35,660 nucleotides of DNA from Methanoculleus sp. UBA303 (GTDB lineage: Archaea > Halobacteriota > Methanomicrobia > Methanomicrobiales > Methanoculleaceae), in the NCBI GenBank assembly GCA_002501655.1, contig DANY01000045.1, forward strand, positions 1-35,660, in the 5' to 3' direction. Below the pieces are notes generated by a model. It ran no database searches. It was not told the origin of the DNA and saw only the letters and a program-made list of their open reading frames with translations. Of this stretch, positions 15,337-23,244 are shown one piece after another (the first letter of the stretch is position 1; the number at the start of each line of letters is the position of its first letter). The translations under genes were made by a program, and so were the position numbers.

Positions 15337-15820
15337 ACGATCGTGACCGTGCGCTTCTTCTCAGGCTCCAGGAAGGCGTCCCGCTGGTGGAGGAGCCCTA
15401 CCGGGCGATCGCAGCGGAACTCGGCATGACGGAGGCGGAGGTGATCGCCCGGATAGAGGCTCTCCTCTCACGGGGCATCATCCGGCGGTTCGCGGTGCGG
15501 ATCGACCACCGGAAGGCCGGCATCCTGGTCAATGCGATGGTGGCGTGGCGGGTGCCGCCCGGAGATGTGGTGCAGGCAGCGGGGGTCATGGCCCGGTCTC
15601 CTGAGGTGACGCACTGCTACGAGCGTGCCGTCGTCCCCGGCAGGTGGGACTACAACCTCTATGCCGTCCTGCACGGCCGGCGTCGCGACGAGGTCGACGC
15701 TCCATTGCCCGGCTCTCCCGGGCGGCCGGTATCGCCGATTACACGGTCCTCGTCAGCACCCGGGAACTGAAACGCACGCCCCCGGGGCTTGCGCTCTTCC
15801 TGATGGAGGGGGTCCGGTGA
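15333..15820 (+). CDS. ahbB: Sirohaem decarboxylase subunit AhbB (frameshifted near the C-terminus)
   Basis: The partner of AhbA. It begins MNDRDRALLLRLQEGVPL with an HTH (YRAIAAELGMTEAEVIARIEALLSRGIIRR) and continues to VTHCYERAVVPGRWDYNLYAVLHG, the conserved active-site segment. The frame then goes wrong: the direct reading ends at 15770 in an unrelated tail. In the -1 frame the family C-terminus is present (SIARLSRAAGIADYT, then RELKRTPPGLALF) and stops at 15818-15820. A single missing base near 15700-15702 (gacgct for an expected gacgcct) accounts for it; the repaired product has 162 residues. Its true stop overlaps the GTG of ahbC. Confidence 0.82.
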
Positions 15821-16977
15821 TCAGGTTCACGCACCTCGTGCACGGGGAAGGGCCGGTCAGCGGCCCGGCGGCGGCGCATAGCGGCCTTGCGCTTGCTGAG
15901 GGCCGTCCGGGGCCTGTGGTCTTCTGGAACATCACCTCGCGGTGCAACCTCTCCTGCACGCACTGCTATCTCCGGTCCGGGCCCGGCAGGCTGCGGGAGG
16001 ACGAACTGACGACGGACGAGGCGACGGCCCTTATCGACGACCTGGCCGGGGCGGGCGTCCCGCTCCTCCTCTTCTCGGGCGGGGAACCGCTGGTGCGGGA
16101 GGACTTCTGGGTCCTTGCGGCGCACGCCAAAAAGCGCGGTCTCCCCGCGGTCCTGAGCACCAACGGGACCCTGGTCACCCCGGAAGTCGCCCGGCGGCTC
16201 AGGGACGCCGGGATCGGGTATGCCGGGATATCCCTCGACGGCGCAACGGCGGCGACCCATGACGCGTTCCGGGGCGTGCCCGGAAGTTTCGACCGTTCGG
16301 TGCAGGCGCTGAAGCACTGCATCGATGCGGGCCTCCGGTGCGGCGTCCGGTTCACGGTCACGAAGATGAACCACGGCGAACTCGGGCGTCTGATCGCGCT
16401 TGCCCGGGCGCTTGGGGTGCACCGGTTCTGCGTCTACTGGCTCGTCCCGAGCGGGCGGGGGGGCGACGTCCACACCGACCTGCAGGTCGCGCCCGGGGAG
16501 GTGCGGGCGGTCCTCGACCTGGTCTACCGGGAGACCATCCGGACCGACCCCGCCGTCATGGAGTTCCTGACCGTCGATGCTCCCCAGGACGGCGCCTGCC
16601 TGCTCGCGAGGCTGGAAGGCGACGGCAGCCCGGCATACGACCGGGCGTACCGCCTCCTTGCCCGCATGGGCGGGTGCAGCGCCGGGAGGCGGGTGGCGAA
16701 TATCGACCCTTCCGGGAACGTCTACCCCTGTCAGTTCGCGCAGTCGGAGGAGTTCCTGGCAGGCAACATACGGGACCGGCCGTTTAGCGATCTCTGGAAC
16801 GACCCCGGCAACAGGGTGCTCGCGGCGTTCCGGGCGGGGAAGGCGCGCCCCGGGAGCCAGTGCAGCACCTGCGGATGGCAGGAGGTCTGCGGCACGGGGT
16901 GCAGGGTCCGGGCCTACGTCCAGAGCGGCGATCTTGATGACGGCGATCCTCTCTGCCTCCGGCAGGGGAATATATAA
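15817..16977 (+). CDS. ahbC: AhbC-like radical SAM Fe-coproporphyrin III synthase
   Basis: A 386-residue radical SAM/SPASM protein. AhbC removes the acetate side chains of didecarboxysirohaem to give Fe-coproporphyrin III. The SAM-cluster Cys are C43, C47 and C50 (SRCNLSCTHCY), followed by LLLFSGGEPLVREDF and a full TIM-barrel pattern (ISLDGATAATHDAFRG). The C-terminal Fe-S region reads CSTCGWQEVCGTGC and later PLC. The N-terminal MIRFTHLVHGEGPVSGPAA extension before GPVVFWN is typical of AhbC/NirJ1, which distinguishes it from the shorter AhbD. The GTG start overlaps the restored ahbB stop (GTGA). The stop codon lies inside the TATA box of the next gene. Confidence 0.85.
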   Translation: MIRFTHLVHGEGPVSGPAAAHSGLALAEGRPGPVVFWNITSRCNLSCTHCYLRSGPGRLREDELTTDEATALIDDLAGAGVPLLLFSGGEPLVREDFWVLAAHAKKRGLPAVLSTNGTLVTPEVARRLRDAGIGYAGISLDGATAATHDAFRGVPGSFDRSVQALKHCIDAGLRCGVRFTVTKMNHGELGRLIALARALGVHRFCVYWLVPSGRGGDVHTDLQVAPGEVRAVLDLVYRETIRTDPAVMEFLTVDAPQDGACLLARLEGDGSPAYDRAYRLLARMGGCSAGRRVANIDPSGNVYPCQFAQSEEFLAGNIRDRPFSDLWNDPGNRVLAAFRAGKARPGSQCSTCGWQEVCGTGCRVRAYVQSGDLDDGDPLCLRQGNI

Positions 16978-16980
16978 ATA
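16970..16980 (+). promoter_or_regulatory. TATA box of cupredoxin lipoprotein gene
   Basis: ATATATAAATA, a strong archaeal TATA element, overlaps the stop codon of ahbC. It predicts initiation near 16998 and supports the ATG at 17004 over the earlier GTG 16983 and ATG 16992. The cupredoxin can therefore be expressed independently of the ahb operon. Confidence 0.65.
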
Positions 16981-17003
16981 CAGTGTGCGGTATGGTCTCT
17001 CGC

Positions 17004-17594
17004 ATGAGGCCTAACGTAATCTTTCTCGTAGCGCTCCTCGTCATGAGCGCCGGAATTCTGGCCGCGGGGTGCACTATGCCGGGTGGAAACGTCACCCAGC
17101 CGACGGCTCCTCCGACCGGGACCGAAACACCGTCTGTTACAGAGACGACAGCCGCCGGGACCGAAACCCCTGCCACCACGGCGACGACGGCGGCGACCGT
17201 CACAACGGCAGCGACCACAACCACCGGGACACCATCCGCCACGGCGACGACGGCAGGAGCAAACGTCACAACAGCGGCGACCACCGCAGCAGCGGGCGGC
17301 CAGACCGCGACCGTTGACCTGGCTGCCGAGAACATCGCGTTCGACCAGAGCACGATCACGGTGCCCGCGGGAGCGCAGGTGACGGTGAACTTCACCAACA
17401 AGGACAACGGCATCCCGCACAACTTCGCGGTCTACACGGACTCCTCCGCAGGCCAGAGTATCTTTAAAGGCGATACCGTCACCGGCCCGGCGACGACCAC
17501 CTACACCTTCACAGCGCCCGCGACGCCCGGCACCTACTTCTTCCGCTGCGACGTCCATCCCCAGCAGATGACCGGGAACTTCGTCGTGCAGTAA
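17004..17594 (+). CDS. Cupredoxin (type-1 copper) lipoprotein
   Basis: A 196-residue exported protein. A signal peptide ends in a lipobox LAAGC with Cys23, predicting membrane anchoring by lipid. Residues about 30-100 are a Thr/Ala/Pro-rich linker that would hold the domain away from the membrane. Residues about 103-196 are a plastocyanin-like domain with the ligands His139 (IPHNF), Cys182, His185 (CDVHP) and Met189. It is closely related to the cupredoxin half of 9569-10333. The expected role is one-electron transfer outside the membrane. It sits between ahbC and the CydA-like cytochrome, so it is the obvious candidate redox partner of that protein. A strong hairpin follows. Confidence 0.87.
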   Translation: MRPNVIFLVALLVMSAGILAAGCTMPGGNVTQPTAPPTGTETPSVTETTAAGTETPATTATTAATVTTAATTTTGTPSATATTAGANVTTAATTAAAGGQTATVDLAAENIAFDQSTITVPAGAQVTVNFTNKDNGIPHNFAVYTDSSAGQSIFKGDTVTGPATTTYTFTAPATPGTYFFRCDVHPQQMTGNFVVQ

Positions 17595-17607
17595 CTGCGT
17601 CCATCGA

Positions 17608-17630
17608 TGGGAGATCCGGGGGATCTCCCA
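17608..17630 (+). terminator. Strong hairpin after the cupredoxin gene
   Basis: TGGGAGATCC (17608-17617) and GGATCTCCCA (17621-17630) form a perfect 10-bp stem with a 3-base loop, 14 bases after the stop codon. No T run follows. It likely marks the mRNA 3' end or protects it. Confidence 0.6.
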
Positions 17631-17642
17631 ATTCCTCGCTCC

Positions 17643-17670
17643 AGGTGTCGCCTGGCACACCTTTTATATG
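17643..17670 (+). promoter_or_regulatory. Promoter of the CydA-like gene with adjoining inverted repeat
   Basis: CTTTTATATG (17661-17670) is a clear TATA element. It is immediately preceded by the inverted repeat AGGTGT (17643-17648) / ACACCT (17657-17662), which overlaps the BRE position and could be an operator controlling this gene. Confidence 0.5.
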
Positions 17671-17681
17671 CCCGGCTCCCC

Positions 17682-19342
17682 ATGCCCGGACCGGGGGGGA
17701 CGAGAACGCAGGCAGGGGGAACACCGCCGGCACCCGGCGAGTACGATGCGCGCGGCGATACCAGGAAGGTCGTCGGGATCCTGGTCGCGCTTGCGCTCTT
17801 CATCATCGTCCTCTACGGTTACATCATACCCCTGCAGGGCGGGCTCATATCCTCAACAGCGATACGGGCCGGCGACCTTACGGGGGCGGAACCCCGGTTC
17901 CAGGAGCAGATGCCGATCCAGGAGGTCGACCTCGGGGCCTCCGGCCGGTCGATCTTCATCGCGTTCGTGATGCTCACCCACATCCTCTTTGCGAACCTGC
18001 ACCTCGGGGGCGCCTGGGTGCTCCTCTCGCTGGTCATCCTCTACCTCCTCTCCAGGAAAGAGCGCTACAGCCGTCTCGGAAAGTCGGTCGCGCTCTTCAA
18101 CGTCATCCTCTTCTCGGCCGGGGCGACGTTTGCGGCGGGAGGGATGATGGCCTTTATCGCGCTCTTCCCGGACCTCTCCATGAACGTCTTTCACCTCTAC
18201 TGGTGGCCGCTCTTTGCCTACTTCATCCTCTATGGAGTCATCATCCTCCTGCTCTTCACCTTCTGGTTCGCCTGGGACCGGATCCGGCCCGGCGTGCATC
18301 TCGCGCTCGGGTTCGGCTACGCGGTCAGCGTCTTTGTCCAGACCGTCACCATCGATACCCTCGCCGCCGGTATGCTGACGCCGGGTGTCGCGTCGTTCTC
18401 CTTTACCGAATCAGGGCTGCTCCCGATGACGCTTGACCAGGCGATGGCGCTCTGGTTCAACCCGACCCTCTGGGAACTCACCTTCCACCAGGTCGCCGCC
18501 GCAATCGCATTCTTCGGGTTCCTGATCACGACCCTTGCGACCGTCCACTACATCGACCAGAAAGAGTTCGCCGCCAAGAAGCAGTGGGACTGGGTGGCGG
18601 CCTACGGGATCGCCTGGGGGCTTGCGGGGCTGATCATGCAGCCGGTCCTCGGGCAGCTGTACATGACCGCCATCCAGAAGAACGCGCCTTCCGCCTTCAT
18701 GATGATCATGCACGGTCCCCGGGCCTGGGCGATGCTCATGATGGTGACGCTTCTTGCCGGCCTCTTTCTGACCATCGGGACCTACTTCCTCACCCGGCGG
18801 GACCAGCTCCTCTCCCGGCCCGAGAACCGCACCATCCGGACGATCTTCAAGGGGTTCCTGGTGCTGACCGCCGTCGCCGGGTTCGTCCTCGTCCAGCCTG
18901 CCTGGCTCGGGACGCTCTTCATCGACGACCCCGGGGCCTGGATCAATCCGCTTGGCGGGATGCCGCTGAAGTACGTCGCCCTCTTTGTGATGGCGGCGAT
19001 CGGTGCCGCCATCATCATGCTCGACGCCATCGTCCTGACGAGCGAGGAGAAGGAAGGGCAGTGGGGGGATACCTCACCCGGGGTTCGCTCCTTGCCGCCT
19101 TCACGGCCGGCATCCTCGGGACGGCGATTGTGAACGTCATGGGGCTCGTGCGGGAGTCGGCACGCGCACCCTGGGCCTTCTACCAGATCATCCCCGTTTC
19201 GGGCGGCCAGGCCTACGCGACCCCCCTCCCTCTGCCGGCGATCGCCGCGGTCTGGGCGATCGTGCTCGCGCTCTCGTGGGTGGTCTTCTGGTACGTCGCG
19301 AAGGTGACGGCATACCACCCGGCGGACGAAGACTCGGTCTGA
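17682..19342 (+). CDS. CydA-like membrane b-type cytochrome lacking the quinol loop (frameshifted near the C-terminus)
   Basis: A multi-span membrane protein homologous to cytochrome bd subunit I. Counterparts of the E. coli CydA ligands: His100 (LTHILFANLHLGG, for H19), His269 (NPTLWELTFHQV, for H186), Met343 (MMIMHG, for M393) and a Glu in VRESARAPW, for E445 in EVGRQPW. The WDR after the fourth span is also shared. The conserved E99 and E107 are absent, and the long quinol-binding Q-loop is replaced by about 50 mostly hydrophobic residues. Frame 1 ends at 19133; homology continues in the -1 frame at a six-G run (19063-19068) to 19342, restoring 553 residues. No cydB is adjacent. ATG 17682 is the only in-frame start near the TATA box, but it sits unusually close to it, so the N-terminus is uncertain. 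Confidence 0.8.
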
Positions 19343-19465
19343 CCGGCGGGGCTCAAATCTCCGCCATAAGGGCAGAATTCCGCAAATCCCGCCCCTAAAT
19401 TTCCGGGATACAATTGGGGGATCCGGCATAACCATTATCTACTCTCGTATCATTTCCGGACCCGC

Positions 19466-21748
19466 ATGACAAAAGTTACCCTTGTCATAGCGTCCCTCCT
19501 CGTCCTCGCACTCGTCGCGGGTGCGGGCGCACAGGTGGGATTGAGCAACACCAGCGGTACCAACGAGAGTTCAAACCAGACGACAGGAAGTATGCAGAAC
19601 GTCACCGGCAACGCAACGGACCTCACGAACGCCGGGTCCATGCTTGCCGCGGCGTTCGAGAACAATGTGTCCCGGACAAACCTGACGGCGATCCCGAGTT
19701 TTACGGCCGATATCGGCCTTGAGCTTGTAGCGGGCAACTTCACCTCACCCATGATGGTTACGTCGCCCGACGACGGGACGGGGAGGCTCTTCGTCGTGGA
19801 CCAGATCGGTGTCGTGAAGATCGTGGATCCGAACGGGACCGTGTTCCCCGAGCCGTTCCTGGACCTCCGGGGCAACCTCGCAGACCTCAGCCCAACTTAC
19901 GACGAGCGCGGCCTGCTCTCCATCGCGTTCCACCCTGATTACAGGACTAACGGCAAGGTCTACGCGTTCTACAGCGCACCCCTGAGGTCCGAGGCTCCCG
20001 AGGGATGGAGCTGCACTAACCATATATCCGAGTTCCAGGTCGACCCCGGGAACCCGAACAAGGTGAACATCTCCTCAGAGAAGGTCCTGATGTACATCGA
20101 CAAGCCCTACCAGAACCACAACGGCGGCCAGCTTGCCTTCAGCCCCGCCGACGGCTATCTCTACATATCCCTCGGTGACGGCGGGAAGGCGAACGACGTC
20201 GGGAACGGGCATACCCCCGGTATCGGGAACGCCCAGGACCTCACGAAGATCTACGGTAAGATCCTCAGGATCGACGTGGATACCGTCACCGCCGGGGGCA
20301 TGCCCCAGCAGAACATGACTGGAACGACGAACCAGACAGGAAATGCGAGCGTCAACCGGACGGCAAACCCGCCTGAGCCGACGTGGACGACGTTTGCAGG
20401 CAGCCTCTACGGCATACCGCCCGACAACCCGTTCGTGGGGACCCAGCCCGAGATCCTCGACACCTACGCCTACAAGACAGTCCTGCCCGAGGTCTACGCC
20501 TACGGGTTCCGGAACCCTGCCTACATGGCCTTTGACTCCGGCGGCAACAACGCGCTCTTCATCGGCGAGGCTGGCCAGAATCTCTTTGAGGAGGTGGACG
20601 TTGTCCTCAATGGCGGGAACTACGGCTGGCACATCCGCGAGGGCACGCACTGCTTCGACCCGAACGCCACCACGGCTCCCGGGAAGTCCTGCAACATCAC
20701 CGGACTCCAGGGCGAGCCGCTGATCGGCCCCATCTTCGAGGGCGGCCATGACCTTGGTGTTGTCGTCGTCGGCGGCAACGTCTACCGCGGGACCGCCGTC
20801 ACCGGGCTCCAGGGCAGGTACATCTTCGGCTACTGGAGCGACAGCCGGACTGTCGGGAACGGCACCATCCTTGTCGCCACACCCCCGACAGGGTGGACCG
20901 AGGGAGCCCTGCCGCAGACCGCCGCGAGCCTGACGCCGGAAGAGAACGCCATGTGGGATGTCCAGACGGTGAACATCACCGCCCGGAATAACGAGACCCT
21001 GGGCGCGTTCCTGCGCGGGTTCGGCGAGGACACCAACCAGGACATGTACGTGCTGACAAACGACGTGGGAGGACCTGATAACTCCACCAGCACCGGTAAA
21101 CTCTGGAAGATCGTGCCGCCCACCGCTGTCACTCCGGCCCCGGCGACGGCGACGCCCACAGTCACGCAGACCGCAGCGGGGAACCAGACCCAGAACATGA
21201 CAGAGAACCAGACCGGCACAATGGCCGCGGGAGGAGGAATGGGAGCGGGTGCAATCCTTCCCACCTCTCTCCTCTCACAGAATACCTCCGGGAACAACTC
21301 CGCCGGGAACATCATGGGGGTCCTTGCATCGACCGAGACCAGCATCCCCCTCGAGGAGAGCCCCGCGTTCGGGAACTTCACCCTCTTCACAGGTCTTCTT
21401 CAGTCGACATGGATTGCCGCCACGCTTGAAGGACAGGGACCGTATACGGTGTTTGCCCCGACCGATGCCGCGTTTGACCGGATGGACCCCGATCTGCGCG
21501 AGCCGATCCTGAACGGCTCCGCGAACAGCACGGATATCGTGCTCTACCATATCGTGAACGGCTCCTACACGCTCGCCGGTCTCGGGAACGTATCGACGCT
21601 CCGGACCCTGCAGGGCGGGAACCTTACCGTGAATGCTACCAGCGCGGCCGTCATGGTGAACAACGCCACGGTCGCGATCCCCGAACTTTTCGCCGACAAC
21701 GGCGTTATCCAGGGCATCGACACCGTCCTGCTGCCGCCCGGGACCTGA
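19466..21748 (+). CDS. Secreted PQQ-type glucose/sorbosone dehydrogenase fused to a FAS1 (fasciclin) domain
   Basis: A 760-residue exported protein. Residues 1-23 are a signal peptide (ending AGAGAQ). A short Asn/Thr linker leads to a GSDH six-bladed propeller (about 75-560) with ERGLLSIAFHPDY (catalytic-His region), NHNGGQLAF, LYISLGDGG, YGKILRIDVD, YGFRNPAYMAFD and NGGNYGWHIREGTHC. An Ala/Thr linker follows, then a fasciclin domain (about 610-760) with GPYTVFAPTDAAFDRM and the H2-like IVLYHIVNGSYT. The propeller family oxidises aldoses with PQQ in bacteria; whether this protein carries PQQ is unknown, since methanogens are not known to make it. FAS1 suggests cell-surface adhesion. No C-terminal anchor is visible. 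A weak TATA element (about 19432-19440) precedes the near-leaderless ATG. Confidence 0.88.
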   Translation: MTKVTLVIASLLVLALVAGAGAQVGLSNTSGTNESSNQTTGSMQNVTGNATDLTNAGSMLAAAFENNVSRTNLTAIPSFTADIGLELVAGNFTSPMMVTSPDDGTGRLFVVDQIGVVKIVDPNGTVFPEPFLDLRGNLADLSPTYDERGLLSIAFHPDYRTNGKVYAFYSAPLRSEAPEGWSCTNHISEFQVDPGNPNKVNISSEKVLMYIDKPYQNHNGGQLAFSPADGYLYISLGDGGKANDVGNGHTPGIGNAQDLTKIYGKILRIDVDTVTAGGMPQQNMTGTTNQTGNASVNRTANPPEPTWTTFAGSLYGIPPDNPFVGTQPEILDTYAYKTVLPEVYAYGFRNPAYMAFDSGGNNALFIGEAGQNLFEEVDVVLNGGNYGWHIREGTHCFDPNATTAPGKSCNITGLQGEPLIGPIFEGGHDLGVVVVGGNVYRGTAVTGLQGRYIFGYWSDSRTVGNGTILVATPPTGWTEGALPQTAASLTPEENAMWDVQTVNITARNNETLGAFLRGFGEDTNQDMYVLTNDVGGPDNSTSTGKLWKIVPPTAVTPAPATATPTVTQTAAGNQTQNMTENQTGTMAAGGGMGAGAILPTSLLSQNTSGNNSAGNIMGVLASTETSIPLEESPAFGNFTLFTGLLQSTWIAATLEGQGPYTVFAPTDAAFDRMDPDLREPILNGSANSTDIVLYHIVNGSYTLAGLGNVSTLRTLQGGNLTVNATSAAVMVNNATVAIPELFADNGVIQGIDTVLLPPGT

Positions 21749-21788
21749 TCTTCTCGCCTCCGTTACGACCCCGGCCAACCGTACCCGA

Positions 21789-21796
21789 AGCATTTA
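21789..21796 (+). promoter_or_regulatory. TATA box of the Usp/PCP_red operon
   Basis: AGCATTTATG lies about 38 bases before the ATG at 21831, giving a transcription start near 21820 and a very short leader for the four-gene unit that follows. Confidence 0.45.
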
Positions 21797-21830
21797 TGCC
21801 TTTTGTGCCGCTCTTCTCCCCTGTTTGTGC

Positions 21831-23048
21831 ATGATGTATCGGCAGGTCTTTGTCGGTGTGGACGGATCTCCCTGTTCCGACCTGGCGGGGGAAACGGCCC
21901 TGGCCTTTGCCGCGGCCACCGGCAGGGGCAGGTGCACCGGCTGCCATGTGTATGCCGCCCGGATGCACCGGCAGCGCTTTGAGGATATGGAGCCGGGCCT
22001 CCCGGAGCGCTACCGGGAGGAGGAGCGGCTCGATGGCCTGCGGGCGACGCACGACGACCTGATTTCCGGGGGTATGGCGCTCATATCGGACGCTTACCTC
22101 GCGCCGCTGGCGGCGAAGGCCGCCGCGCGGGGCGTCCCGTTCGAACCGGTCACGGCCGAAGGAAGGGGATACGTCGAGGTCCTCCGCCTCATCCGGGAGC
22201 ACCGGCCGGATCTTACGGTGCTCGGCGCGACCGGGCACGGGCAGACGCCGGAGGTGCCCCTCGGGAGCCTCGCCGGGCGGGTGCTCCTGCATGCCGGCAC
22301 GAGGGACCTCCTGCTGGTGCGGCGGCCGTGGGACCTGAAGAACCGGCCGGTTGTCGTGGGCGTGGACGGGAGCGACGCGAGTTACGCGGCCCTGCATCGT
22401 GCGGCCACCATCGCCGCCGCGTTTGATGCGCCGCTCGAGGCGGTGGCCGCCTACGACCCGTTCTTCCATACCGCCGTCTTCCCGGTCATCGCCGGTGTCC
22501 TGCCGGAGGAGGCGCAGCGCCGGTTCAACTTCGCGGCCCAGGAGCGCCTCCACGACGGGATCATCGACCGGGGCCTTGAGCATATCTACCGGCGGAACCT
22601 GGAACGCGGGGCGGCCCTCGCGCGAACCCTGGGCGCCCGGGTCCATACGGCGGTCGTCGCCGGCAGGGTCTGCCCGCAGGTGCACCACTATGCCGCGGTC
22701 AGGGGGGTGGGGCTCCTTGTCCTCGGGCGCTATGGGTTGCACCGGGAGGAGGAGTCGCTGATCGGGTCAAATACCCTGAACCTCGCCCGGATGAGCACCA
22801 CGAACGTCCTCGTCGTCGCGCCGCCGGAGACCCCGGTCGCGGTGCCGAATCTCCCTATCGACGTGATACCCTGGACGCCGGAGGCGGAGCGCCTCCTCTT
22901 GCGGATGCCGCCGTTTGCGCGGAGGATGGCACGGATGGCGGTCGAAGAGCATGCCCGGGAGGGGGGCCTCTCCCGGGTCACGGAGGACGCCGTCCGGGAC
23001 GTGGCCCGGCGGTCCGGTATGGGAGGCGGTCAGGGTGCAGGTCCCTGA
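21831..23048 (+). CDS. Tandem universal stress protein with C-terminal PCP_red domain
   Basis: About 405 residues. The first Usp domain starts YRQVFVGVDGSPCSDLA and ends in the nucleotide-binding-like GATGHGQTPEVPLGSLAGRVLLHA. The second starts NRPVVVGVDGSDASYAAL and ends VLGRYGLHREEESLIGSNTLNLARM. The last ~60 residues (WTPEAERLLLRMPPFARRMARM, then VTEDAVRDVARRSGM) match PCP_red, the small helical domain at the C-terminus of the protochlorophyllide reductase B subunit, where it helps form the tetrapyrrole site. A tetrapyrrole- or redox-linked stress function is inferred. The ATG at 21831 (or 21834) is chosen over TTG 21825. It overlaps the next gene by 14 bases. Confidence 0.82.
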   Translation: MMYRQVFVGVDGSPCSDLAGETALAFAAATGRGRCTGCHVYAARMHRQRFEDMEPGLPERYREEERLDGLRATHDDLISGGMALISDAYLAPLAAKAAARGVPFEPVTAEGRGYVEVLRLIREHRPDLTVLGATGHGQTPEVPLGSLAGRVLLHAGTRDLLLVRRPWDLKNRPVVVGVDGSDASYAALHRAATIAAAFDAPLEAVAAYDPFFHTAVFPVIAGVLPEEAQRRFNFAAQERLHDGIIDRGLEHIYRRNLERGAALARTLGARVHTAVVAGRVCPQVHHYAAVRGVGLLVLGRYGLHREEESLIGSNTLNLARMSTTNVLVVAPPETPVAVPNLPIDVIPWTPEAERLLLRMPPFARRMARMAVEEHAREGGLSRVTEDAVRDVARRSGMGGGQGAGP

Positions 23049-23235
23049 TGCCCGGGTGATCGTCTTCACCCGGGCGAGGAGGTTTGCCCCGGACTTTCAC
23101 CGGCATATCCTGCGGGGGAAGATCGTGGGGCAGACCGTCCGCCCGGGCGACCGGGTCCTCGTCTACGAGGTCGCCGAGACCGTCCCCGAAGGGGCGGTGC
23201 GAGTCACCCGGTCCACCCGCTTCGAGTTCCGGTGA
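23035..23235 (+). CDS. 66-residue protein of unknown function in the Usp/ABC operon
   Basis: A short basic protein (VQVPDARVIVFTRARRFAP at the start, RVTRSTRFEFR at the end) that looks like a small beta-barrel. GTG 23035 is supported by a GGAGG nine bases upstream, inside the end of the Usp gene. The two genes overlap by 14 bases, and the ABC ATPase starts nine bases after its stop, so it is firmly part of this operon. I do not recognise a family. It may be an accessory factor for the exporter or the Usp protein. Confidence 0.6.
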   Translation: MQVPDARVIVFTRARRFAPDFHRHILRGKIVGQTVRPGDRVLVYEVAETVPEGAVRVTRSTRFEFR

Positions 23236-23244
23236 GGGAGAGGG

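Noticed and set aside
17607..17681. Extended start of the CydA-like gene at 17607
   Set aside because: It would translate through the cupredoxin terminator hairpin and the TATA box.
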